Assembly: GCF_001509835.1 (NCBI RefSeq)
Contig: NZ_JXTJ01000006.1
Location: 372,001-436,000, forward strand
Reading direction: 5' to 3'
Length of the DNA: 64,000 nucleotides
Source: Allobosea sp. WAO
GTDB lineage: Bacteria; Pseudomonadota; Alphaproteobacteria; Rhizobiales; Beijerinckiaceae
Made by a program: the position numbers and the translations under genes. Shown here in pieces: positions 1 through 9,782 of the stretch. Below the pieces are notes generated by a model. It had not been told where the DNA came from. It did not search any database and worked only from the letters and a program-made list of their open reading frames with translations. Within the stretch, counting starts at the first letter, position 1. Every line of letters begins with the position of its first letter.

Positions 1-176
1 GGCAGGTGCTGGTCGACCTGACCGAGGCGGGCCGTGTCCTGCACGAGAAGGCGGGGCGCTCGGTCAATCCGGTGCCCTGCGCAGTCGAGGAAAGTGGCGT
101 CCCGCCGGCCCGCTTGCTGGAAGAGGTCCGGGCCCTGCGAGAGGCCTTGCTGCGCCGCGCGGCTGCGGAAGATTAG
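1..176 (+). CDS. C-terminal end of a MarR-family transcriptional regulator (partial)
   Basis: The frame starting at base 3 is open from the window edge to a TAG at 174-176 and gives 57 residues. It begins QVLVDLTEAGRVLHEKAG, which resembles the wing end of MarR/OhrR-type winged-helix proteins (LTEAGRxLxxKA), and it ends in a leucine-rich helix (LLEEVRALREALLRRA) like the C-terminal dimerisation helix of that family. The DNA-binding helices lie outside the window, so its target is unknown. It precedes the dcw cluster on the same strand but is separated by about 370 bp, so it is probably not part of that operon. Family assignment rests on this tail only. Confidence 0.6.
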   Translation, partial: QVLVDLTEAGRVLHEKAGRSVNPVPCAVEESGVPPARLLEEVRALREALLRRAAAED

Positions 177-549
177 GTCCGGCCCAGCGGGGCCGATCGC
201 CTCAAAAATTTTTCTTCGCGGGCAGGCAGTGTGAAGCGGCCAGGACATGCCGCGGCGCTTGCGCTCGCGCGCTGGAAATCGACGTTTTTACGGATAGTTA
301 ACCTTAACGGGCTGTGATGTTTCTAGGCCGGCGCAGGGTCGCGTCTGGCCCCCTGAATCCGTTGACGCCCATAATATCCCATGGTATCCCAAATCATCCC
401 GTCGAAACCGACAGGCAAGCGACAGGTCAGGGTCCGTGTGCCGCGCGGATTCAGGCCAAGGGCTTCGCTTTGTCGGGTTCGACGGGAGTATCAGCGGTCG
501 GCTCTGACCGGCCTGCTCCGCACCGTGGAAACTTGGCCGGGAGGCGGCG
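177..549 (+). promoter_or_regulatory. Leader and promoter region of the dcw cluster
   Basis: About 370 bp with no convincing gene. It holds a TTAACCTTAA stretch near 297-306, two GANTC sites (355-359 and 448-452) of the kind methylated by CcrM in alphaproteobacteria, a TTGACG at 362-367 that could be a -35 element, and the MraZ-box array listed separately. The -10 at the matching distance (TATCCC, 385-390) is weak. A GGGAGG ribosome binding site at 539-544 lies just before the mraZ start. Promoter placement is inference. Confidence 0.45.
368..401 (-). promoter_or_regulatory. MraZ-box array: four TGGG-type repeats with 10-bp period
   Basis: On the minus strand GGG triplets occur at 398-400, 388-390, 378-380 and 368-370, exactly 10 bp apart. 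Three read TGGG and one CGGG, and three of the four are followed by AT. Escherichia coli MraZ is known to bind TGGGN repeats separated by 5 bases upstream of its own operon, which is the same 10-bp phasing. The array lies 150-180 bp upstream of mraZ and overlaps the possible -35/-10 region, so autoregulation by MraZ is the natural reading. The repeat geometry is seen directly; binding is inferred. Confidence 0.8.
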
Positions 550-1008
550 TTGACGGACCGCTTCGTCTCCCATTTCACCAACAAGCTGGACGCCAAGGGC
601 AGGGTCTCGATCCCTGCGACCTTTCGCGCCGTGCTGGCGAAAGACGGCTACGAGGGGCTCTACGTCCATCCGGCGCTCGACCAGGCCAGTCTCGACTGCG
701 GCGGCCATGCGCTGCGCGCGACGATCGACGATATTCTCTCGCGCTTCTCGCCCTTCTCGGAGGAGTGGGATTCGCTATCCACGGCGCTGAACGGAACCTC
801 GGAAGTGTTGAAGGTCGACCCGGAGGGGCGCATCGTGCTGAGCGAGGCGCTGAAGGCCCATGCCGGCATCGGCGACGCCGTCGCCTTCGTCGGGCAGGGG
901 CACAAATTCCAGATCTGGGAGCCGGAGCGCTTCAAGGCCCATCTCGACCAGGCGCGGGCGAAGCTGCGGGACGTCAGGCGCGCGCTCGGCGCGACGGTGG
1001 CCTCGTGA
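550..1008 (+). CDS. mraZ: Transcriptional regulator MraZ
   Basis: First gene of the dcw cluster. The 152-residue product starts [21 protein letters not shown] and carries two AbrB-like swapped-hairpin halves, each with a DxKGR/DxEGR signature (DAKGRVSIP near the N-terminus, DPEGRIVLS near residue 95). Family members are about 145-155 residues, form ring-shaped oligomers and bind DNA upstream of their own operon. The TTG start is supported by a GGGAGG six bases upstream. The stop overlaps a possible GTG start of rsmH. Four matching MraZ boxes lie upstream, so this protein probably represses or tunes the whole cluster. Confidence 0.95.
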   Translation: MTDRFVSHFTNKLDAKGRVSIPATFRAVLAKDGYEGLYVHPALDQASLDCGGHALRATIDDILSRFSPFSEEWDSLSTALNGTSEVLKVDPEGRIVLSEALKAHAGIGDAVAFVGQGHKFQIWEPERFKAHLDQARAKLRDVRRALGATVAS

Positions 1009-1031
1009 AGCCGGCGGAAGGGGAGGTGGCC

Positions 1032-2027
1032 GTGCCGCACGTACCCGTCCTGATGGAGGAGGCGCTTGATGCGCTCGCGCTGAAGCCGAGCGGTCGTTAT
1101 CTCGACGGCACCTTCGGGGCCGGTGGCTATTCCCGCGCCCTGCTGACGCGCGAGCCGCAGGCGGAGCTTCTGGCGCTCGACCGCGATCCCAATGCCATTG
1201 CCGGTGGAGCCGATCTCGTCGCCGCCATGGCCGGGCGGCTGACCTTGGCGCAGGCGCGTTTCGGCGCTCTCGCTGAAGAAGCCGAGCGTTTCGGCATGAC
1301 GCCGCTCGACGGCGTGGTGCTCGACATCGGCGTCTCGTCGATGCAGCTCGATCAGGCCCAGCGCGGTTTCTCGTTCCGCTTCGACGGGCCGCTCGACATG
1401 CGCATGGAGGCCGATGGCCAAAGCGCCGCCGAGCTCGTCAACGAAGCCGACGAAGGCGTGCTCGCCAACATCATCTATCACTATGGCGAGGAACGGCGCT
1501 CGCGCGCCATCGCCCGCGCCATCGTCGAGGCACGCCGCAAGGCGCCGTTGACCACGACCAAGCAATTGGCCGATCTCGTCGCCGGCATCGTCCGTGCCGA
1601 TCCCAACGGCCCGCATCCGGCGACCCGTACCTTCCAGGCGCTCCGGATCGCGATCAACGACGAACTCGGCGAGCTCGTCCGGGCGCTGCATGCCGCGGAG
1701 GCCGCGCTGGCGCCCGGTGGGCGGCTCGCCGTCGTGACCTTTCACTCGCTCGAGGATCGCATCGTCAAGCAGTTCTTTGCGCAGCGCTCCGGGAAGGCTC
1801 CCGCCGCCTCGCGCCATGCGCCGAGTGCGGCGGTGCCGACGGCGACCTTCCGTCCCGTGATCAAGGGAGCGCTGGCGCCGTCCGAGGCAGAGATGCGCGC
1901 CAATCCGCGGGCCCGTTCAGCGAAGCTGCGCGCGGCCGAGCGCACCGAGGCCGCGACCCGCGCGCCCGACGCCGAGTTGGTCGCGCTCGCGGTCGTGCCC
2001 GCCCCGCAAACCCGCCGGAGAAGCTGA
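1032..2027 (+). CDS. rsmH: 16S rRNA (cytosine1402-N4)-methyltransferase RsmH
   Basis: S-adenosylmethionine-dependent methyltransferase acting on C1402 of 16S rRNA, formerly MraW. The N-terminus [13 protein letters not shown] and the motif [14 protein letters not shown] (SAM-binding glycine loop), then [30 protein letters not shown] and [13 protein letters not shown] are hallmarks of the family. I chose GTG at 1032 because GGGGAGG lies five bases upstream; this gives 331 residues. An upstream GTG at 1005 overlaps the mraZ stop and would add nine residues. ftsL follows after two bases. Confidence 0.95.
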   Translation: MPHVPVLMEEALDALALKPSGRYLDGTFGAGGYSRALLTREPQAELLALDRDPNAIAGGADLVAAMAGRLTLAQARFGALAEEAERFGMTPLDGVVLDIGVSSMQLDQAQRGFSFRFDGPLDMRMEADGQSAAELVNEADEGVLANIIYHYGEERRSRAIARAIVEARRKAPLTTTKQLADLVAGIVRADPNGPHPATRTFQALRIAINDELGELVRALHAAEAALAPGGRLAVVTFHSLEDRIVKQFFAQRSGKAPAASRHAPSAAVPTATFRPVIKGALAPSEAEMRANPRARSAKLRAAERTEAATRAPDAELVALAVVPAPQTRRRS

Positions 2028-2029
2028 GC

Positions 2030-2419
2030 GTGATCAAGCTGCTGCACGTCATCGCCATCGGCGCGCTGGTCTCCTCGGCGCTCTACGCCTATTCGATCAA
2101 GTACGAGACGACGCTGGAGGCCGAACAGCTGCAGAAGCTGAAGGCCAAGGCCCAGCGCGAGCGCGACGCGATCGCCGTGCTGAAGGCCGAATGGCAATTC
2201 CTCAACCGGCCTGACCGGCTGCAGGCGCTGGCCGACCGGCATCTCGATCTGCAGCCGCTGGTGATCAACCAGGTCGTGCGCCTGTCCGACATCCCCAATC
2301 GCGGGCCCAAGGTCGATTCGATCGGCCGCAAGCTCGAGGATCTCGGCCTCGGCCTGCCGACCGAGACGCCGCGCAACGTCAAGAGCAACAGCTCCACCAC
2401 GCCGGGAGGCCGCCCATGA
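2030..2419 (+). CDS. ftsL: Cell division protein FtsL
   Basis: Small bitopic inner-membrane protein of the divisome that works with FtsB and FtsQ to recruit and activate FtsW/FtsI. The 129-residue product has a short cytoplasmic N-terminus, one membrane segment (about residues 4-20, LLHVIAIGALVSSALYAY), then a charged heptad-like coiled coil (ETTLEAEQLQKLKAKAQRER) and the conserved RPDRLQALADRHLDLQPL. The GTG start has GGAGAAG upstream. The stop overlaps the ftsI ATG by 4 bp. The family is poorly conserved, so the assignment leans on position and topology. Confidence 0.92.
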   Translation: MIKLLHVIAIGALVSSALYAYSIKYETTLEAEQLQKLKAKAQRERDAIAVLKAEWQFLNRPDRLQALADRHLDLQPLVINQVVRLSDIPNRGPKVDSIGRKLEDLGLGLPTETPRNVKSNSSTTPGGRP

Positions 2420-4194
2420 CGACCGAGCCCGTCGCCCCAGCCGTGGTCGCAGCACCGGTGGTCGAAAAGCCGCGCCGGGCGAGCCTGCGCGCCGGCCTGC
2501 TGCGCGACGTCTTCCGGATGAGCGGGGAGAAGAGCGGGCCGCGCGTCGGCCTCGTCATCCTCGGCTTCAGCGCGCTCTTCCTGGCGATCACCGGCCGGCT
2601 GGTGGCGCTCGCTGCCTTCCCGAACGATCAGGTCGGCCTGCGCCGAGCGACCTCGAACGCGATCTCGGCGGCGCGGCCCGACATCGTCGATCGCAACGGC
2701 ACGGTGATGGCGACCGACATCCGGACCGTCTCGGTCTTCGCCGAGCCGCGCAAGATCCTCGACAAGGACGAGGCGACGGAACTGCTCACCGCGGTGCTGC
2801 CGGACCTCAACGCCAAGGAGCTGCGCGACAAGCTCGGCACCAAGAAGGGCTTCGTCTGGGTCAAGCGCGAGATCACGCCGCGCCAGCAGGCGGAGGTGCA
2901 CCGGCTCGGCATCCCCGGCGTCGGCTTCGTGCCCGAGAACAAGCGCGTCTATCCGAACGGCCCGGCGGCCGCGCATGTGCTCGGCTTCGCCAATGTCGAC
3001 AATGTCGGCATTGCCGGCATCGAGAAATACATCGACTCGCAGGGGCTGCAGGACCTGAACGGCGCGGGGCTCGCGGTGCAAGCTTCCGACCTGAAGCCGG
3101 TGACGTTGTCGGTCGACCTGCGCGTCCAGCACCTCCTGCGCGACGAGCTCTTGAAGGGGATGGAGAAGTACCGGGCGCTCGCGGCGGCCGGGGCGGTGAT
3201 GGACGTGAACACCGGCGAGATCATCGCCACCGTCTCGCTGCCGGATTTCGACCCGAGCAACCCGGTTGACGCGCTCGAGAAGGACCGGATCAACCGGATC
3301 AATGTCGGCGTCTACGAGATGGGCTCGACCTTCAAGGCGCTGACCGTCGCGATGGCGCTCGATACCGGTAAGGCCAACATCAATTCGAGCTATTCGACCG
3401 CGGGCGGCATGATGCGCTTCGGCCGGCAGGTCATCCGCGAGTACCGGGGCGGCACCGGCCGCACGCTGACGGTGCCGGAAGTGTTCGTGCACTCCTCCAA
3501 CATGGGCACCGTCAAGATGGCGCTCTCGGTCGGGGTCGAGGGCCACAAGGCCTTCCTGCGCAAGATGGTCCAGCTCGACCGCTTGCAGACCGAGCTGCCG
3601 GAAAGCGCTTCGCCGATCGTGCCGCAGCGCTGGGGCGAACTGAACACCGCGACGATCGCCTTCGGCCATGGTCTCGCGGTGGCGCCGATCCAGGCGCTGG
3701 CGGCGGTCGCGGCGCTGGTCAATGGCGGCAAGTTGATGACGCCGACCTTCATCAAGCGCTCGGCCGAGGATGCGGAGGCCGTCAGCACCCGCGTGATCAA
3801 GCCCGAAACCTCGGAGGCGATGCGCTACATCATGCGCCTCAACGGCGAGCGCGGCTCGGCACGCAAGGCCGATGTCGCCGGCTATTTCGTCGGCGGCAAG
3901 ACTGGCACGGCGGAGAAGGTCATCAACGGCCGCTACGCCAAGAACAAGAATTTCACGACCTTCATGGCGATCGTGCCGGCCGACAAGCCGCGATATCTGT
4001 TCCTTTCGATCTATGACGAGCCTAAAGGCTATGCCGAGAGCGGCGGCTATTCGACGGCCGCCTGGAATGCCGGCATCACCACCGGCAAGGTCATCGAGCG
4101 GGCGGCGCCGATTCTCGGCCTGCCGCCGCGCTTCGAGCCGCCGGTCGCGCCCTTCCCCTTGATGGCGAGGCTCGGCGCCTGGGGCACACGCTAG
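2416..4194 (+). CDS. ftsI: Septal peptidoglycan transpeptidase FtsI (PBP3)
   Basis: Class B penicillin-binding protein that cross-links septal peptidoglycan with FtsW. The 592-residue product has a proline-rich cytoplasmic tail, one membrane anchor (about residues 44-66, VGLVILGFSALFLAITG), a PBP dimer/pedestal domain and a C-terminal transpeptidase domain. All three active-site motifs are intact: STFK at 304-307 (nucleophile S304), SSN at 360-362 and KTGT at 495-498. The gene starts with an ATGA overlap with ftsL, and murE follows 12 bp after its stop. Length and motif spacing are normal for the family. Confidence 0.96.
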   Translation: MTTEPVAPAVVAAPVVEKPRRASLRAGLLRDVFRMSGEKSGPRVGLVILGFSALFLAITGRLVALAAFPNDQVGLRRATSNAISAARPDIVDRNGTVMATDIRTVSVFAEPRKILDKDEATELLTAVLPDLNAKELRDKLGTKKGFVWVKREITPRQQAEVHRLGIPGVGFVPENKRVYPNGPAAAHVLGFANVDNVGIAGIEKYIDSQGLQDLNGAGLAVQASDLKPVTLSVDLRVQHLLRDELLKGMEKYRALAAAGAVMDVNTGEIIATVSLPDFDPSNPVDALEKDRINRINVGVYEMGSTFKALTVAMALDTGKANINSSYSTAGGMMRFGRQVIREYRGGTGRTLTVPEVFVHSSNMGTVKMALSVGVEGHKAFLRKMVQLDRLQTELPESASPIVPQRWGELNTATIAFGHGLAVAPIQALAAVAALVNGGKLMTPTFIKRSAEDAEAVSTRVIKPETSEAMRYIMRLNGERGSARKADVAGYFVGGKTGTAEKVINGRYAKNKNFTTFMAIVPADKPRYLFLSIYDEPKGYAESGGYSTAAWNAGITTGKVIERAAPILGLPPRFEPPVAPFPLMARLGAWGTR

Positions 4195-4206
4195 GCGGAC
4201 GAAAAG

Positions 4207-5670
4207 ATGGAAGATACCGGTTTCAGCCTCGGCCAGCTCTTTCCCGGGGCGTTTCCGGACGATCCCGAGCGGCGCGTCGCGGGGGTCGCCTTCGACAGCC
4301 GCAAGGTCGCGGCGGGCGAGGCTTTCGTCGCGCTCGCCGGTGCCAGGGCCGACGGCGCGCAGTTCATCGCCGATGCGGCAGCGCGCGGCGCGACCGCGAT
4401 CGTTTCGGGCCAACCGCGGCCAGCGGGCCTTGCGCCCGGCATCGCCTTCGCCGAGTTCGCCGATCCGCGCCGGGCGTTGGCGCTCGCCGCCGCCAAGGTG
4501 CACCCGCGTCAGCCGGCGACCATCGTCGCTGTGACCGGCACCAGCGGCAAATCCTCGGTGGCGGAATTCACCCGGCAGATCTTCATGGCGCTCGGCCGGG
4601 AGGCTGCGAGCCTCGGCACGATCGGCATCGTCACCGCGGCTGGTGCCGATTACGGCTCGCTGACCACGCCCGACCCGCTCTCGCTGCATGCCTCGCTCGA
4701 CCGGCTGGCCGGGCAGGGCGTCAGCCATGTTGCGATGGAAGCGTCCTCGCACGGGCTCGACCAGCGCCGGCTCGATGGTGTGCGGCTGACCGCCGGCGCT
4801 TTCCTCAATCTCGGCCGCGACCATCTCGACTATCACCCGAGCGTCGAGGACTACCTCGCTGCAAAGCTCAGGCTCTGGGAATTGCTGCCTCCCGGGGCGC
4901 CGGTCGTGATCAACCGCGACGAGCCCTATGCCGCCGAGGCGGCGGAGGCGGCGCAGTCTGGCGGCCATGCGGTGATCGGGATCGGCCGGGGCGGTGACCG
5001 GCTCAAACTGCTTTCGGTCGAGCGCGAGGGCTTCTCGCAGCGCCTGCGCGTCGCCGTCGACGGCCGCGAGGTCGAGGTGATGCTGCCGCTGGTCGGCGAT
5101 TTCATGGCCGGCAATGCGCTGGTCGCGGCAGGGCTCGCCATTGCGGCGGGTGAGGAACCGGAGGCGGCGGTCGCGGCACTGTCCGGCCTCAAGGGCGTGC
5201 CCGGCCGGCTGGAGCGCGTGGCCGAGCACAATGGCGGGCTCGTCGTCGTCGACTATGCCCACAAGCCCGACGCGCTCGCGGCGGTGCTCAGGACCCTGCG
5301 CCCCTATGCCAGCGGCAGGCTGATCTGCGTGTTCGGCTGCGGCGGTGATCGCGACCGCGGCAAGCGCCCCCTGATGGGAAAGATCGCGGCCGAGGGCGCC
5401 GACATCGCCATCGTCACCGACGACAATCCGCGCAGCGAAGACCCGGTCGCGATCCGTGCCGAAATCCTCGCTGCCGCGCCCGGCCTGCGCGAGATCGGCG
5501 ACCGGGCGAGGGCGATCGCCGCCGGCGTCGCCGAATTGCAGCCGGGCGACCTCCTGGTCGTCGCCGGCAAGGGCCATGAAACCGGCCAGATCATCGGCGA
5601 CCGGACCTTGCCGTTCTCCGACCATGAGACGGTGCGGCAGGCGGTTGCCGAGATCAGCGGGAGAAGATGA
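4207..5670 (+). CDS. murE: UDP-MurNAc-L-Ala-D-Glu:meso-diaminopimelate ligase MurE
   Basis: Cytoplasmic Mur ligase adding the third peptide residue to the peptidoglycan precursor. The 487-residue protein has the ATP-binding loop TGTSGKSS (residues 110-117), the central-domain motif ASSHGLDQRRLDG and the C-terminal DNPRSEDP (DNPR at 406-409). DNPR is the signature for meso-diaminopimelate specificity, as expected in Gram-negative bacteria, rather than lysine. The start has an AGGCGGACGAAAAG stretch upstream. Its stop overlaps the murF ATG by 4 bp. Confidence 0.96.
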   Translation: MEDTGFSLGQLFPGAFPDDPERRVAGVAFDSRKVAAGEAFVALAGARADGAQFIADAAARGATAIVSGQPRPAGLAPGIAFAEFADPRRALALAAAKVHPRQPATIVAVTGTSGKSSVAEFTRQIFMALGREAASLGTIGIVTAAGADYGSLTTPDPLSLHASLDRLAGQGVSHVAMEASSHGLDQRRLDGVRLTAGAFLNLGRDHLDYHPSVEDYLAAKLRLWELLPPGAPVVINRDEPYAAEAAEAAQSGGHAVIGIGRGGDRLKLLSVEREGFSQRLRVAVDGREVEVMLPLVGDFMAGNALVAAGLAIAAGEEPEAAVAALSGLKGVPGRLERVAEHNGGLVVVDYAHKPDALAAVLRTLRPYASGRLICVFGCGGDRDRGKRPLMGKIAAEGADIAIVTDDNPRSEDPVAIRAEILAAAPGLREIGDRARAIAAGVAELQPGDLLVVAGKGHETGQIIGDRTLPFSDHETVRQAVAEISGRR

Positions 5671-7100
5671 GCATGACGGCTGCGCCGCTCTGGACCGGAG
5701 CCCGCCTGATCGAGGCGATGGAGGCGCGGGCGCAAGGCCCGCAGCCGGCCGCGGTGACGGGGGCCTCGATCGACACCCGTACCCTCGAGCCGGGCGATGC
5801 CTTCTTCGCCATCCAGGGCGACACGCGCGACGGGCATGATTTCGTCGCCGCCGCGCTCGAGAAGGGTGCGGCGCTCGCCGTCGTCGACGAGGCGCATGCC
5901 GGTGCCTTTCCAGCGGAGGCGCCCCTGGCGGTGGTGCCGGACGTGCTCCGCGCCATGGAGCGCGCCGGCGTCGCGAGACGCGCAGAACTTCATGCGGGCG
6001 TCGTTGCGGTCACCGGCTCGGTCGGCAAGACCGGCACCAAGGAGGCGCTGCGCCTCGTGCTCTCGCGCCAGGGCAAGACGCATGCGCCGGTCGCCTCCTA
6101 CAATAATCATTGGGGCGTGCCGCTGACGCTGACGCGGACGCCGGCGGATGTGCGCTACGGCGTCTACGAGATCGGCATGAACAGTCCCGGCGAGATCCTG
6201 CCGCTCGCCAGGATGGTTCAGCCCGAGGTCGCGATCATCACCACGGTGCAGCCGGTGCACCTCGCCGCTTTTGAGTCGATCGAGGGCATCGCCCGCGAGA
6301 AGGCGGCGATCTTCAGCGGGCTGAAGGCAGGCGGCACGGCGATCATCAATGCCGACATCGTCCAGACGGGCCTGCTGCGCGAGCTCGCCGAGGCGAGTCC
6401 GGCCGGGCGCATCATCAGCTTCGGCGAGAGCGAAACGGCGGATGTCCGCCTGCTCGGTTGCTCGCTCAAGCCCGACATCTCGACGGTCGAGGCCAATGTG
6501 CTCGGCCGCCCCGTCACTTACAAGCTCGGCAGTCCGGGCAAGCACATCGTCCTGAATTCGCTGGCGGTGCTGGCGGCTGTCGAGGCGATCGGTGCCGATC
6601 TCGCTCTGGCGGCGCTGGCGCTTGGCGAGCTGAAGCCGCCGGCCGGGCGCGGGGCACGCCAGATGCTGCACGCGCCGTCGGGTCCGTTCACGCTGATCGA
6701 CGAGAGCTATAACGGCAACCCGGCCTCGATGCGGGCTGCGATCGAGAATCTCGGGCGGATCGAGGCCCATGGCCGCGGCCGGCGGATCGCGGTGCTCGGC
6801 GACATGCTGGAACTCGGCGAAAGCGGCCCAGCGCTGCACAAGGGGCTCGCCGAGGCTGTCACCGGCAACGGGGTCGATCTCGTCTTCGCATGCGGACCCC
6901 TGATGCGTTCTCTCTACGATGCCTTGCCTTCACGCCAGCGTGGTGCTTATGCCGCGCAGGCGAGCGGACTCGAACCGCTGGTGCTCGACGCGCTGCGTGC
7001 CGGCGACGTCGTCACGGTCAAAGGCTCGCTCGGATCGCGCATGGGCTCGATCGTGAAGGCGATGACCGCTCGCTTCCCGGTCGTCACGGCCGACGACTGA
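5667..7100 (+). CDS. murF: UDP-MurNAc-tripeptide:D-Ala-D-Ala ligase MurF
   Basis: Adds the D-alanyl-D-alanine dipeptide to complete the UDP-MurNAc-pentapeptide. The 477-residue product carries the Mur ligase ATP loop [13 protein letters not shown] (T116 to T122 core), the [10 protein letters not shown] stretch, and the MurF-typical [12 protein letters not shown] with GDMLELG further on. The ATG at 5667 overlaps the murE stop; a second in-frame ATG at 5673 is an alternative start. mraY follows after 19 bp with an AGGAACAGG stretch before it. Domain order is substrate-binding, central ATPase, C-terminal Rossmann-like. Confidence 0.96.
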   Translation: MSMTAAPLWTGARLIEAMEARAQGPQPAAVTGASIDTRTLEPGDAFFAIQGDTRDGHDFVAAALEKGAALAVVDEAHAGAFPAEAPLAVVPDVLRAMERAGVARRAELHAGVVAVTGSVGKTGTKEALRLVLSRQGKTHAPVASYNNHWGVPLTLTRTPADVRYGVYEIGMNSPGEILPLARMVQPEVAIITTVQPVHLAAFESIEGIAREKAAIFSGLKAGGTAIINADIVQTGLLRELAEASPAGRIISFGESETADVRLLGCSLKPDISTVEANVLGRPVTYKLGSPGKHIVLNSLAVLAAVEAIGADLALAALALGELKPPAGRGARQMLHAPSGPFTLIDESYNGNPASMRAAIENLGRIEAHGRGRRIAVLGDMLELGESGPALHKGLAEAVTGNGVDLVFACGPLMRSLYDALPSRQRGAYAAQASGLEPLVLDALRAGDVVTVKGSLGSRMGSIVKAMTARFPVVTADD

Positions 7101-7119
7101 GGACAAGGAACAGGTTGCA

Positions 7120-8202
7120 ATGCTGGTCTGGCTAGCCGATTTCGCGGTTCACTTCCCGATCCTGAACGTTTTCCGCTACATCACCTTCCGGGCCGGCGGG
7201 GCGACCGCGACCGCGCTGCTCTTCGTCTTCTTCTTCGGGCCGGCGGCGATCTCCTGGCTCAGGATCAAGCAGGGCAAGGGCCAGCCGATCCGCACCGACG
7301 GGCCGGAATCGCATCTCGCCAAGCGCGGCACGCCGACCATGGGCGGGCTGATGATCCTGACCGGGCTTTTCGTCGCGACACTGCTCTGGGGCAATCTGCG
7401 CAACCCTTACGTCTGGATCGTGCTCGGCGTGACCGCGACCTACGGCGCCATCGGCTTCTATGACGACTACCTCAAGGTGACGAAGCAGTCGCATAAGGGC
7501 TTTTCGAGCAAGGCGCGCCTCGGCCTCGAGATCGTCATCGCGCTGATCGCCTGCACGGCGATCATGCTGGTCAGCCCGCCTTCGATCGCGAGCGGCTTCG
7601 CGATGCCGTTCCTCAAGGAACTGATGATCCCGCTCGGCATCCTGTTCCCGCTCGTCACGGCCTTCGTCGTGGTCGGCGCCGGCAATTCGGTGAACCTGAC
7701 CGACGGGCTCGACGGGCTCGCCATCGTGCCGGTGATGATCGCGGCCGGTACTTTCGGTTTCATCGCCTATCTCGCCGGTAACGCGATCTTCGCCAACTAC
7801 CTGCAGATTCACCATGTGCCCGGCGTCGGCGAACTCGCCGTGATCTGCGGCGCGATGATGGGGGCCGGGCTCGGCTTCCTCTGGTTCAACGCGCCGCCGG
7901 CCCAGATCTTCATGGGCGACACGGGCTCGCTCGGGCTCGGCGGCATGCTCGGCACCATCGCGGTCGCGATCAAGCACGAGATCGTCCTCGCCATCGTCGG
8001 CGGTCTGTTCGTGGTCGAGGCGCTCTCGGTGATCATCCAGGTCGCGGTGTTCAAGCGCACCGGCAAGCGCGTCTTCCTGATGGCCCCGATCCACCATCAT
8101 TTCGAGAAGCTGGGCTGGACCGAGCCGCAGGTGGTGATCCGCTTCTGGATCATCTCGGTGGTGCTGGCGCTGGTCGGCCTCGCCACGCTGAAGCTGCGTT
8201 GA
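7120..8202 (+). CDS. mraY: Phospho-N-acetylmuramoyl-pentapeptide transferase MraY
   Basis: Polytopic inner-membrane enzyme that transfers phospho-MurNAc-pentapeptide to undecaprenyl phosphate to form lipid I. The 360-residue protein has about ten hydrophobic segments and the family's catalytic landmarks: [13 protein letters not shown] near residue 70, DDYLK (Asp115-Asp116), [13 protein letters not shown] near residue 190, [12 protein letters not shown] near residue 265 and the basic HHHFEKLGW (His325-His327). murD starts four bases after its stop. Confidence 0.97.
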   Translation: MLVWLADFAVHFPILNVFRYITFRAGGATATALLFVFFFGPAAISWLRIKQGKGQPIRTDGPESHLAKRGTPTMGGLMILTGLFVATLLWGNLRNPYVWIVLGVTATYGAIGFYDDYLKVTKQSHKGFSSKARLGLEIVIALIACTAIMLVSPPSIASGFAMPFLKELMIPLGILFPLVTAFVVVGAGNSVNLTDGLDGLAIVPVMIAAGTFGFIAYLAGNAIFANYLQIHHVPGVGELAVICGAMMGAGLGFLWFNAPPAQIFMGDTGSLGLGGMLGTIAVAIKHEIVLAIVGGLFVVEALSVIIQVAVFKRTGKRVFLMAPIHHHFEKLGWTEPQVVIRFWIISVVLALVGLATLKLR

Positions 8203-8206
8203 GCCG

Positions 8207-9643
8207 ATGACACCGGTCTCCGTCTTCGCGGGCAGGACGCTCGCCCTTTTCGGCCTCGGAGGCTCCGGCCTCGTGGCGGCCCGCGCGCTGGTCGCCGGTG
8301 GCGCTGAAGTCGCCTGCTGGGATGACAATCCGGCGAGCCGCGACAAGGCGGCGGCCGAAGGACTCGCCATCGTCGATCTCGCCGCCGCCGACTGGTCGGG
8401 CTTTGCCGCCTTCGTGCTCTCGCCCGGCGTGCCGCTGACCCATCCCGCACCGCATTGGACGGTCGAGAAGGCCAAGGCCGCGAATGTCCCGGTGATCGGC
8501 GACATCGAGTTGTTCTTCCTCGAGCGCGCGAAGCTTGCACCGGAAGCGCCGGTGATCTGCATCACCGGCACCAACGGCAAGTCGACGACCACGGCGCTGA
8601 TCGCCCATGTCCTGGCCTTCGCCGGCCGCGACGTGCAGATGGGCGGCAATATCGGCACCGCCGTGCTGGCACTGGCGCCGCCGGCCAATGACCGCATCTA
8701 CGTCATCGAGTGCTCGACGTTCCAGATCGATCTGGCGCCTTCCATAAGGCCTAGCGTCGGCATCCAGATGAACCTGACGCCGGATCATCTCGATCGGCAC
8801 GGCACCTTCGAGGCCTATGGCGCGATCAAGGAGCGGCTGGTCGCCGCCTCCGACCTCGCGGTGATCGGCGTCGACGACGAGCCCTCGAAGCAGATGGCGC
8901 GGCGACGCGCCGTCTCGGGCAAGCCATTGGTCAAGATCAGCGGCGAGCAGCCGCTCGACGAGGGCGTCTTCGCCGGCGTCACGGCCAATCAGGGCAAGCT
9001 CGACACGCGCATCGTCGAGGTCCGGGACGGCAAGCCCAGGGTCGTCGCCAATCTCGCCGGGATCGGTTCGTTGCGCGGCGCGCACAACGCCCAGAATGCG
9101 GCGGCTGCCTTCGCCGCCTGCGCTGCGGTCGGCCTCACGGCCGAGGAGATCGCTGCCGGGTTCAAGAGCTATCCGGGCCTCAAGCACCGGATGGAGGAGC
9201 TCGGGCGGATCGGCCGCGTCGTCTTCATCAACGATTCCAAGGCGACCAATGCCGACTCCACCGAGAAGGCGCTGACCTCCTTCCGCGCGATCTTCTGGAT
9301 ACTCGGCGGCAAGGCCAAGGAGGGCGGCATCGAGTCGCTGCGGCGCTATTTCCCGAACATCGCCCACGGCTATCTGATCGGTGCGGCCAGCGATCTCTTC
9401 GCCGCGACCTTCGACGATGACGGCCGCGTCGCCTATGAGCGCAGCGGCACGCTCGACGTCGCGGTCGCAGCCGCAACCGAAGCTGCGCTGGCGGCACCGG
9501 GCGAGGGCGAGATCGCGGTGCTGCTCTCGCCGGCCTGCGCTTCTTACGACCAGTTCCCAAATTTCGAGGTCCGCGGCGACGCCTTCCGGGCGCTCGTCAA
9601 GGCGCTGCCGGGGTTCGAGGCGGTGGGACACTCGCCTGAGTAA
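8207..9643 (+). CDS. murD: UDP-MurNAc-L-alanine:D-glutamate ligase MurD
   Basis: Cytoplasmic ligase adding D-glutamate to UDP-MurNAc-L-Ala. The N-terminal Rossmann-like domain begins with a [13 protein letters not shown] dinucleotide-fold loop; the ATP loop is TGTNGKST (residues 120-127), followed by the ECSTFQIDL and [11 protein letters not shown] stretches and [15 protein letters not shown]. The product is 478 residues, the usual length. It ends the first run of the cluster: the next gene, ftsW, is 139 bp away and seems to have its own promoter region. Confidence 0.96.
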   Translation: MTPVSVFAGRTLALFGLGGSGLVAARALVAGGAEVACWDDNPASRDKAAAEGLAIVDLAAADWSGFAAFVLSPGVPLTHPAPHWTVEKAKAANVPVIGDIELFFLERAKLAPEAPVICITGTNGKSTTTALIAHVLAFAGRDVQMGGNIGTAVLALAPPANDRIYVIECSTFQIDLAPSIRPSVGIQMNLTPDHLDRHGTFEAYGAIKERLVAASDLAVIGVDDEPSKQMARRRAVSGKPLVKISGEQPLDEGVFAGVTANQGKLDTRIVEVRDGKPRVVANLAGIGSLRGAHNAQNAAAAFAACAAVGLTAEEIAAGFKSYPGLKHRMEELGRIGRVVFINDSKATNADSTEKALTSFRAIFWILGGKAKEGGIESLRRYFPNIAHGYLIGAASDLFAATFDDDGRVAYERSGTLDVAVAAATEAALAAPGEGEIAVLLSPACASYDQFPNFEVRGDAFRALVKALPGFEAVGHSPE

Positions 9644-9782
9644 GGGATCGCCTCCTCAGGATGAAGGCTGGCGGAGGTCGTGAGAGTTCAACTCGGAATC
9701 AATCGGTTAACCATTCATTGACAGAGTGATTCGCTGGAACGGGCGCCCAAGATCTGCCTGTTCGCTGACGGAGCCCACATAG
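9644..9782 (+). promoter_or_regulatory. Probable internal promoter region before ftsW
   Basis: The only sizeable gap between mraZ and murB. It contains two GANTC sites (9696-9700 and 9728-9732), the palindrome GGTTAACC at 9705-9712 and a consensus-like TTGACA at 9718-9723, but no good -10 at 17 bp. GANTC plus TTAA-type half sites in a division-gene promoter suggest cell-cycle control (CcrM/GcrA/CtrA) by analogy with other alphaproteobacteria. This is inference from motifs only. Confidence 0.4.

Noticed and set aside
381..2027. A 548-codon open frame that includes rsmH and runs upstream through mraZ
   Set aside because: Its first 200 codons are Arg-rich, overlap mraZ in another frame and resemble nothing; the RsmH family start lies near 1032.
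2089..5625. A very long minus-strand open frame of 1178 codons over ftsI and murE
   Set aside because: It is the opposite-strand shadow of strongly coding GC-rich genes; composition is Arg/Asp/His-rich with no family motif, and the plus-strand genes are certain.
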